A stretch of 12,410 nt of DNA from contig CAMWMM010000092.1 in assembly GCA_947175285.1 (NCBI GenBank), forward strand, positions 1 to 12,410, in the 5' to 3' direction. Below are positions 6,590-12,410 of this stretch, in pieces. The position numbers and the translations under genes are program-made. The notes below the pieces were generated by a model. That model ran no database searches. It saw only the letters and a list, made by a program, of their open reading frames with translations, and was not told the origin of the DNA. The first letter of the stretch is position 1, and every line of letters begins with the position of its first letter. This stretch comes from an uncultured Lachnospiraceae bacterium. Its GTDB lineage: Bacteria; Bacillota_A; Clostridia; Lachnospirales; Lachnospiraceae.

Positions 6590-7643
6590 ATGCAGCCTCC
6601 AATGCTTTCCGCAGATATTGAAATGAATCCTCCCGCTGCTCTAATATTTTTCTGTATATGAAATCAAAATCTATATCTTTACTAACTTTATCCATTGGCA
6701 GATATCCTTCCACCACCCTTTCATGAATTGCAAAACGCTTACATAATGTATCAATACGCGAGTGCATATTTTTTGAAGCAAATATATAAAAAGGAGTATG
6801 AAATTGAATTGAAAATAACGTTGCATGGTATGAATTTGTTACAACATATTCTGCGTTTTTGGTATACCACAAGAAATTTTCTATCCCTTCAAATTGCATG
6901 CTGCCACCATCATTACAAAACATATAATCCGGTGCAAAATGAAACGCATGCACAATTGGTATTTCAAGTAATCTCGACAAACGATTGACAAATTCCACGC
7001 CATGCATATATTCCTTGTCATGTGTAAGCCAGAAAAAGAAAATAAATCTTTCTTCCCGCAAGCTTTCCTTTGCTACAAAACCCTCGTAATCAACAGCATT
7101 TAATAATAATACAGGATCTAATAGACATTCGCATTTTTTGCCACACATCTTTTCAATGAACGCAACATGTTCGTACTCCCTGACGGAAACAGATGTAAAC
7201 TTAGGAACATATTGCTGTAAAACCGATTTCTTTAACCTTGGATTATCCATTCCCACACCTATACTGGCAGCATAGGATATACAATAATTTTTTTCTGCTA
7301 TTTCAGGTAGAAAATATTCCTGCATGCCCGTACTCCATACCTGGTCGCTTCCCACAACGTAATAATCATATGGTCCAGCTTCTGATATCGTGTGTATCAT
7401 CGGTTTTTGAATCCCACAATGCTCTGATAAAAACTTTACAAAATTTTTTCTTTTTTCCTGAAACAAACTTTCTTCATATTCATTTGTCCATGTCTTAACA
7501 TACCGAAATGACGCCGGGACATAATTAATGACTTCCGCTCGGCATCTGGTTATCCCGTTGATCACTCGACGCAATGCATAACACTGCAATACTGCGCCAT
7601 AATTATCTGCAAAGTGAAAAGTTAAAATTCCTATCTTTTTCAT
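6582..7643 (-). CDS. Polysaccharide pyruvyl transferase
   Basis: Member of the polysaccharide pyruvyl transferase family (CsaB/WcaK type), which moves enolpyruvate from phosphoenolpyruvate onto a sugar to form a ketal, giving the glycan negative charge. The N-terminus ILTFHFADNYGAVLQCYALRR (from residue 6) is the classic opening. YYVVGSDQVWS (94-104) and VVTNSYHATLFSIQFHTPF near the C-terminus are the other family hallmarks, the latter with the conserved histidine. I place the start at the ATG at 7643 because a GGGAG site lies five bases upstream; an ATG six codons earlier (7661) lacks such a site. Start and upstream stop are then one base apart. It follows the FrhB-like gene, a pairing familiar from gut Clostridia and Bacteroidetes glycan loci. 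It is one of the few proteins here without the Rossmann-like module. Confidence 0.9.
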   Translation of the reverse strand: MKKIGILTFHFADNYGAVLQCYALRRVINGITRCRAEVINYVPASFRYVKTWTNEYEESLFQEKRKNFVKFLSEHCGIQKPMIHTISEAGPYDYYVVGSDQVWSTGMQEYFLPEIAEKNYCISYAASIGVGMDNPRLKKSVLQQYVPKFTSVSVREYEHVAFIEKMCGKKCECLLDPVLLLNAVDYEGFVAKESLREERFIFFFWLTHDKEYMHGVEFVNRLSRLLEIPIVHAFHFAPDYMFCNDGGSMQFEGIENFLWYTKNAEYVVTNSYHATLFSIQFHTPFYIFASKNMHSRIDTLCKRFAIHERVVEGYLPMDKVSKDIDFDFIYRKILEQREDSFQYLRKALEAAYE

Positions 7644-7644
7644 A

Positions 7645-9174
7645 TTAACTCCCGCACCCATAAATTACACTGTTGATTGAAAGAATCCGTTCCATATCGC
7701 AGCCTTTCAGCATAAGCTCTCTTATAATGCTGTTTTCGTGTATCACACTTCCAATAACAATACAGTCGATTTCTCCATGCTTGTAGCGCCTAACTAATTC
7801 ATCTATTCCGATTACCGGATTCCCCTTATAGCCATTTGCAAATGCTTCATAATATTTATCGCAGATGCAGGCAATTTTTATGTCTTGTTCGCCCTTTGCC
7901 AAGTCCAGATAAAGTAATTCTGTCAAATCATTGATTGCATATAAAGCAATCTTTTTCCAGTTCATTTTCAGGAAAAATTGACTTACTTCATAGCCTTGTA
8001 ATTTATTGTTTAAATACTTCAGTAGGGTTGGATATTTATACCAGTAAGTTTCCTTATCATCAATAGGTTTTTTTAGATTATCTGCTATACAATCTTTTAT
8101 CGATTTTCCTGTAGTCATTTCATAAAAAAATTTATTCCTGCCGGAATTCTCTGGAACACTCTCGATAAGCGTTGAATTTCCCGCCTTTATGAAATCATAT
8201 TCTGTATCTATCACGTTAAATCTATCTTTGACTGCATGCCAGAGCTCTACTCCCTTATTTGAATGAATTATCACCGCAGATACGCCCTGATTGTCATGAA
8301 ACTCACTATGATATGCCTCAATCCCCCAATAATCTCCCAGAATAATATCTGTATTCTGATTGTTCCCTTTTACTCTACATGCATGACAGGAAGGCCGCAA
8401 ATAAAGGTTTTGTAGAAATCCCTGCATATATAAGTCCTCATGAAATAGTGTCTGTTCCAAATGACCCGACGCAAAAGTCATTGTTAACAGAAAATCTTTC
8501 CAGCCATTTGCCTTGTTCCTAAATTCTATGCCTTCCAATTTTTCCATCGCACGCGTCTCCTGTTTCATTGCCAAATACTTACTCCATACAACGGGAGACG
8601 GCACTCCATGACAGATTACGGATACACATATCAATTTTTCATATTCTTCTTTTAAAAAACTTTTCAACCCTGCTATCTGGCATGGCGTCCCACTGTACAG
8701 AATCCACTTTCCCTTTTCCAATAAATCCTGTACTTCTCTATAGGTCTCTCTTGTATCGCTTTGTACGTATTTGCTTTGGCACATTGCATTCAATGTGTCA
8801 CATACACTTGTTCCGGTATGAAACACTTTAAACTCTTCATCAAAAATGGCTCCAAATACCACGCCTTTTCTGGATATGATCTCTCTTGCAAGTTCGTAAA
8901 AAACGCCTCCCGAAGAACTTACTTTGCGTATCTGATTATCTTTATTCTTTACGGCATATGTCTTTAACTTTGATTGATGTGCATTATCTTGCTTTCTAGT
9001 ATCCAAGCCATCACATATTTGATGACAGATTCCACAGTTGATGCATGTCCTCTCATCAATAACCGGATAGATAAAACCTTCCTCGTCGGATATCATTTGA
9101 ATAGAACCTACAGGACAACTCTGCTCACACGCCCTACAGCCGCAGCATTCCGTTTTCTTATTATATACTGTCAT
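7645..9174 (-). CDS. Ferredoxin/FrhB-like iron-sulfur protein of glycan locus
   Basis: Homologue of the coenzyme F420 hydrogenase/dehydrogenase beta subunit (FrhB). Two 4Fe-4S clusters are predicted from C10-x2-C13-x2-C16-x3-C20-P and C44-x2-C47-x2-C50-x3-C54. The FrhB part follows with SSGGVFYELAREI, YSGTPCQIAGL, ICHGVPSP and a late SCHACRVKGNNQNTDIILGDYWG. Bacteria of this kind do not make F420, and in surface-glycan loci this family sits beside pyruvyl transferases, so a flavin-dependent redox step on a sugar or carrier lipid is plausible but unproven. Residues about 406-505 add a Rossmann-like module with the glycine loop lost (ALYAINDLTELL). Total length is 509, against roughly 400 for the two standard parts. 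ATG at 9174 has AAGGA eight bases upstream, and the gene overlaps the preceding GT2 by 14 bases. Confidence 0.85.
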   Translation of the reverse strand: MTVYNKKTECCGCRACEQSCPVGSIQMISDEEGFIYPVIDERTCINCGICHQICDGLDTRKQDNAHQSKLKTYAVKNKDNQIRKVSSSGGVFYELAREIISRKGVVFGAIFDEEFKVFHTGTSVCDTLNAMCQSKYVQSDTRETYREVQDLLEKGKWILYSGTPCQIAGLKSFLKEEYEKLICVSVICHGVPSPVVWSKYLAMKQETRAMEKLEGIEFRNKANGWKDFLLTMTFASGHLEQTLFHEDLYMQGFLQNLYLRPSCHACRVKGNNQNTDIILGDYWGIEAYHSEFHDNQGVSAVIIHSNKGVELWHAVKDRFNVIDTEYDFIKAGNSTLIESVPENSGRNKFFYEMTTGKSIKDCIADNLKKPIDDKETYWYKYPTLLKYLNNKLQGYEVSQFFLKMNWKKIALYAINDLTELLYLDLAKGEQDIKIACICDKYYEAFANGYKGNPVIGIDELVRRYKHGEIDCIVIGSVIHENSIIRELMLKGCDMERILSINSVIYGCGS

Positions 9175-10384
9175 TTTTCCAATCCTTTACTGCTCTTCGT
9201 ATCTCATACTGGGGATAAAAATAATCTTTCTCTTTCTCAAATTCTTTACTTTGAAGGAAATCCGACAACTCCTGATGATAGTTTAGTGGAATGATAAGAT
9301 ACATCTTCTCTTTGTTAATTTCTTCCCGGCTTATTATGTCTAGTCCATTCCATAATTTTCCCGCTTTTTCCAGATCGCTTTCTATAATTCCTTCTGTCTT
9401 AATATCCGTGTATGTTTCCAGCAGTTTAATGAGCTTACTTGTCAACTCACAGGCACCCCAAAAATATACTTTTCTTCCACTTATCTTTTGATGTATCTTT
9501 GCACATTTTATATATTGTTCACATACCTTTTTTACATATAGTTCATTCTGATGTTCAATTTGTTCGTCAATTTGTCTGATTCTCATATCCGTCATTTGGA
9601 CATCTAAAATGCTCAATAAGTGCTCTCTATAAGTATCTTTCATTGGGATCTCATACAGCATATGCCTTTTCACATCTTCCAAATAATCCATACGCTGCTT
9701 CCATTGAATTCCACCTTTCATTGAATGGCTGTGGCTGCTTTTATGGACGACATAGTTATATAATTTATCTGAGATATAACCGTTACGATTTCTTATTGTT
9801 ACTGGTAACAGAAGCTGCATATTCTGCCCTGCTTGAGAATCATAAATTCTTTTTTGAGGAATTGCCCGAAACAAGGCCTGCGTTCGAATCATATATAACC
9901 CGCATGAACATGCTCTATAAGAAAACAAAATATCCTCAAACAATGTTCCTACTGATTCCTGTTCTCCCAATGTACCTATAGAATGCAGCAAATCACACTC
10001 ATTAAAAATATTTCCCCTGCACATCACAACATCTACATTGCTATTTTCTTCCAGATACCTGACCTTTTTTTCCACATGATCCATTTCCAAAAAGTCATCA
10101 CAATCAATCCACATAAAATATTCCCCGTCAACATATGGCAGTCCAGTATTTATCGCAGACGCCTGACCATGGTGTTCCTGATATAGATATAGAAATTCCA
10201 TGCCCTTTTTTACAAATTCCTTCTGTTTTCTTAAGGCAGTCTGCTTTGTCCCATCATTCGAACCATCATTTATAAAAATAATTTGTAACTTTGAATATGT
10301 CTGGTTTAGTATGGACGAAAAAAAACGCTCCAAATAGTCCGCCCCATTATAGCACGGAACACAAATGCTTACTTTTTTTTTCAT
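9161..10384 (-). CDS. GT2 glycosyltransferase with C-terminal Rossmann-like module
   Basis: Predicted GT-A fold transferase, family GT2. The opening strand KVSICVPCYNGADYLERFFSSILNQTY is followed by INDGSNDGT (38-46), HHGQASAINTGL (71-82) and the metal-binding WIDCDDF (92-98). The acceptor half contains SSHSHSMKGG and a helical stretch rich in charged residues (about 225-300). From about residue 304 a Rossmann-like module follows: VYFWGACELTSKLIKLL, then IESDLEKAGKLWNGLDIISREEI, then YLIIPLNYHQELSDFL. ATG at 10384 has GGGGA seven bases upstream and lies 14 bases after the preceding stop. The codons right after the start are ATG followed by nine A, a run that could slip. It is a different subgroup of GT2 from the gene at 5438-6589, so probably acts at another linkage. 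Confidence 0.9.
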   Translation of the reverse strand: MKKKVSICVPCYNGADYLERFFSSILNQTYSKLQIIFINDGSNDGTKQTALRKQKEFVKKGMEFLYLYQEHHGQASAINTGLPYVDGEYFMWIDCDDFLEMDHVEKKVRYLEENSNVDVVMCRGNIFNECDLLHSIGTLGEQESVGTLFEDILFSYRACSCGLYMIRTQALFRAIPQKRIYDSQAGQNMQLLLPVTIRNRNGYISDKLYNYVVHKSSHSHSMKGGIQWKQRMDYLEDVKRHMLYEIPMKDTYREHLLSILDVQMTDMRIRQIDEQIEHQNELYVKKVCEQYIKCAKIHQKISGRKVYFWGACELTSKLIKLLETYTDIKTEGIIESDLEKAGKLWNGLDIISREEINKEKMYLIIPLNYHQELSDFLQSKEFEKEKDYFYPQYEIRRAVKDWKNDSI

Positions 10385-10398
10385 AAAACAATCCCCAT

Positions 10399-10884
10399 TT
10401 AAGAGTCCTGCAGCCCATCTAAAATGTTCTCTAAAGACAAAATAGGACAGTCCATCTTTTTTGACAGCTGCTCATTAATTTCATTAAAAAAGGTAATTGC
10501 AGTCACAATAACTGCATCTACAGCTTCCAAATCATCTTCCAGTGTCAGAACATTAATATCTGTATATATATTGCCTGCATTTTTATCTATTCCGTATTTT
10601 ACAGTTATATCAGATCCTTGCAGTTCATAGAGCAGGGTATCCCCCACACGGCTCATTCCATAAATTGCAATTTCCTTGAAACCTTCTTTTTCAAGATAAT
10701 CTGCTATTGATTTATTCTCTTGTTTTACTCTTACCCAATTGTCCATCATATAAAACAACGCAAGGTGTTTATCCGCATAGCCCAGATACATTTTTGATTT
10801 ATTTGAAGCTTTTATAGTTGCAGCAAGTGCTCCAACAATCCCCCCTGTTAATGATGATAAAATAGCAATAATTCCCTTCTTCAT
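10399..10884 (-). CDS. Small membrane-anchored Rossmann-like protein
   Basis: 161 residues. A single hydrophobic segment at about 4-24 (IIAILSSLTGGIVGALAATI) looks like a membrane anchor or uncleaved signal. A linker with YADKHLALFYMMDNWVRVKQENKSIADYLEKEGF leads to a compact Rossmann-like module (about 70-160): IAIYGMSRVGDTLLYEL with a glycine-rich loop, KYGIDKNAG, INVLTLEDDL and DAVIVTAITFFNEI. I know similar small proteins from Lachnospiraceae polysaccharide loci but no demonstrated function. The C-terminal half resembles the modules attached to the neighbouring enzymes, so it may act as a membrane-bound partner or scaffold; that is inference. ATG at 10884 shares an ATGA with the stop of the SGNH gene, and AAGGA lies seven bases upstream, implying tight coupling. 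Confidence 0.85.
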   Translation of the reverse strand: MKKGIIAILSSLTGGIVGALAATIKASNKSKMYLGYADKHLALFYMMDNWVRVKQENKSIADYLEKEGFKEIAIYGMSRVGDTLLYELQGSDITVKYGIDKNAGNIYTDINVLTLEDDLEAVDAVIVTAITFFNEINEQLSKKMDCPILSLENILDGLQDS

Positions 10885-11888
10885 ACAAATTTCCTTTCTT
10901 TATCAGCCACCTCTGTTACCCTTATAAAGTCCTCATATCTTCTGATATTTTTAAACCCAAGAGCAATCGCCTTCGATTCCATAGTACAAAAATTAACCGG
11001 TGATGAAATAATTAAAACAACTTCTTGTCTGCTCTTTACAGGTACATCATCAATACATAACACCTTGCAGCCGCAGCAGCTTATCTCTTTTTCTACAATG
11101 GTTTGTACAAAATCAATGGTATATTCTTCTCCACACACAAATAAAATCATCCAATATAAATCTTCCGCTTTCTTTCCTGCACCGTAAATAACGACCTTTT
11201 TGCTTTTTCCAATCAAACCGATGACCTGTTTCCTAATGTCATCATATTTCAGCTCAATAACCTTGCGGCGTATCAAAAATTTTGCTAGATAATTGGCAGT
11301 GAGCATATATGAATTTTTATCCAAATGAATATTGTCCACAAACTTATAATCACTATTATGTACTAGCAAATAAAAATCAAATAAATCACAATGAAACAGC
11401 CCTCCTACTTCTTTAATAATACTATTTCTGCACACAATTTCCGGTTCAAATTCCTCATCTATTTTATCCGGTTGATTCTTATCTGCATTAGAATTTCCTG
11501 TCATCAGAAAGACTGTCGGACACAGCTGTATTAATAATTCCAACAGCCGAATATACTGCGTTTTGAAACACCGCCTTTCCTCTGCCGAAACAGAACATTT
11601 TCTGTATCTGTCATGCTGCACTCCGTATTGAACAATGATACATTTGTATGTATAATCCAACGATTCCATAAAACAACTTAAATGTTTCCAAAAAAGAGGG
11701 TCGCTTAGCGAAAAGGAAGCCGCAAACAAATCAACAGCATACTGGCCGAACATATAATATTCCAAACTGCCTCTGATCCCTCTTGTCACGGAATCCCCAA
11801 TCAGCAAAATTCTTTCTGTTTCCTGATTTGCATCAGACCACCAACAGTTCACCCATTCAATTTCCTCCCGGTCTTTCCGTGCAAACAC
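10881..11888 (-). CDS. SGNH/GDSL hydrolase with C-terminal Rossmann-like module
   Basis: Predicted esterase or acyltransferase of the SGNH hydrolase fold, likely adding or removing acyl groups on the glycan. ILLIGDSVTRG holds the nucleophile serine (block I), IIVQYGVQHD replaces the usual GxND block, MTGNSN follows, and VDNIHLD (about residue 188) carries the catalytic histidine with an aspartate three residues before it. The block II glycine is not clear. A Rossmann-like module occupies about residues 231-327 (KKVVIYGAGKKAEDLYW, IVEKEISCCGCKVLCIDDV, VVLIISSPVNF). No signal peptide is seen, so it should act in the cytoplasm. I favour the GTG at 11888 because AGGAGG lies eight bases before it; an ATG at 11912 in the same frame has only a poorly spaced GGGGG. 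Either start overlaps the upstream gene (by 32 or 56 bases). Confidence 0.82.
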   Translation of the reverse strand: MFARKDREEIEWVNCWWSDANQETERILLIGDSVTRGIRGSLEYYMFGQYAVDLFAASFSLSDPLFWKHLSCFMESLDYTYKCIIVQYGVQHDRYRKCSVSAEERRCFKTQYIRLLELLIQLCPTVFLMTGNSNADKNQPDKIDEEFEPEIVCRNSIIKEVGGLFHCDLFDFYLLVHNSDYKFVDNIHLDKNSYMLTANYLAKFLIRRKVIELKYDDIRKQVIGLIGKSKKVVIYGAGKKAEDLYWMILFVCGEEYTIDFVQTIVEKEISCCGCKVLCIDDVPVKSRQEVVLIISSPVNFCTMESKAIALGFKNIRRYEDFIRVTEVADKERKFV

Positions 11889-12384
11889 TCTCTTCTCCTC
11901 CTGCGCAATCATTTTTTACATCTATCCCCCAAAAAAGCTGCATTTGTTTCACAAAAGCTAAGTATTCGTTTCTGGCATCTTCCGAAAGATAGTAGAAATA
12001 CAGTTCTGAATACATTTTCTTCAGTTTTCTTAAAGTCTCCACTGTATAATTTCTTTTAGCAGCCCATAAAACATCCTTATAATATAACATGCAGATATTA
12101 TATAATATTTTTCTCTCCTCAGCGGATATATGCAGCGGCAAATCAGCTAATATTGTCATTCCAAGCCCATTATCCAGCAGGCTCCAATGATCCCCGTCAG
12201 GCGCTGAATAGGCCACTATCTTTTTATTGCTGATTCTGAATTTTCCATCTTCCTTATCCAGCATAAATATAATTGGCATATTCTGAGGTATTGTTGTATA
12301 CAAATAAGTTATTATCTGTTTAAGATACTTGTTTACGCATTTCATATGAAATACTTTATTTGAAAATACTATAAAATCTCCCAT
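11857..12384 (-). CDS. Unrecognised protein, probably cut by the right edge
   Basis: At least 175 residues. I do not recognise a family. It has no obvious membrane segment. The N-terminal half is mixed strand and helix (PIIFMLDKEDGKFRISNKKIVAYSAPDGDHWSLLDN), and the C-terminal half is helical with many aromatic residues (ILYNICMLYYKDVLW, KKMYSELYFYYLSEDARNEYLAFVKQMQLFWGIDV). The ATG at 12384 has no ribosome binding site, and the frame stays open upstream to the window edge, reading GKISTDII before it. What is seen may therefore be the C-terminal part of a larger protein, for instance the tail of a glycosyltransferase. It overlaps the SGNH gene and so belongs to the same operon. Its last codons (RPGGN, stop) supply the GGGAGG-like purine stretch within the next gene. 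Confidence 0.7.
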   Translation of the reverse strand: MGDFIVFSNKVFHMKCVNKYLKQIITYLYTTIPQNMPIIFMLDKEDGKFRISNKKIVAYSAPDGDHWSLLDNGLGMTILADLPLHISAEERKILYNICMLYYKDVLWAAKRNYTVETLRKLKKMYSELYFYYLSEDARNEYLAFVKQMQLFWGIDVKNDCAGGEESVCTERPGGN

Positions 12385-12410
12385 AATGATATCTGTACTT
12401 ATCTTGCCAT

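Noticed and set aside
1..12410. CRISPR array, tRNA, rRNA, riboswitch or origin
   Set aside because: No regularly spaced repeats, no cloverleaf-like sequences, no known riboswitch core and no DnaA-box cluster were seen on either strand.

Overview
The window is AT-rich and codes on one strand only. It looks like the inside of a cell-surface polysaccharide (capsule, exopolysaccharide or wall-glycan) biosynthesis locus of a low-GC Gram-positive anaerobe. A gut or rumen Clostridia member, most likely Lachnospiraceae, fits best. The grounds are the base composition, frequent strong GGAGG-type ribosome binding sites with some GTG starts, a decayed copy of the AAA-ATPase/PD-(D/E)XK family that is abundant in gut Clostridia, and a small membrane-anchored Rossmann protein of a kind I know from Lachnospiraceae glycan loci. 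The species cannot be fixed from sequence alone.

All genes read right to left on the minus strand. From the right edge there is an unrecognised protein whose frame stays open to the edge, then an SGNH/GDSL hydrolase, a small membrane-anchored Rossmann protein, a GT2 glycosyltransferase, a ferredoxin/FrhB-like iron-sulfur protein, a polysaccharide pyruvyl transferase and a second GT2 enzyme. These seven genes (5438-12384) overlap or nearly touch and look like one transcription unit. A 121-bp gap with a good sigma70-type promoter follows. Then come a divergent UDP-galactopyranose mutase homologue and a GT61-like glycosyltransferase (2587-5316). Left of these, 1396-2586 has no intact gene: it holds a wrecked AAA-ATPase/nuclease pseudogene, related repeat sequences and a short coding-like remnant. 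A GT4 glycosyltransferase (37-1395) follows, and the first codons of another gene run off the left edge.

Together the genes suggest a glycan that is assembled by at least four glycosyltransferases, may contain a furanose sugar, and is decorated with pyruvate ketal and possibly acyl groups. No Wzx flippase, Wzy polymerase, initiating phosphoglycosyltransferase or chain-length regulator is visible, so the locus must extend beyond the window.

Two observations stand out. First, seven of the ten sizeable proteins carry what looks like the same roughly 90-residue Rossmann-like module. It sits at the N- or C-terminus of unrelated enzymes (GT2 twice, GT4, GT61, SGNH hydrolase, FrhB-like), and one copy stands nearly alone behind a membrane anchor. 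Second, the mutase/GT61 pair lies between two direct copies of a 40-bp sequence (36/40 identical, with weaker similarity beyond), as expected of an exchangeable or excisable cassette. A related sequence in inverted orientation lies beyond the pseudogene.
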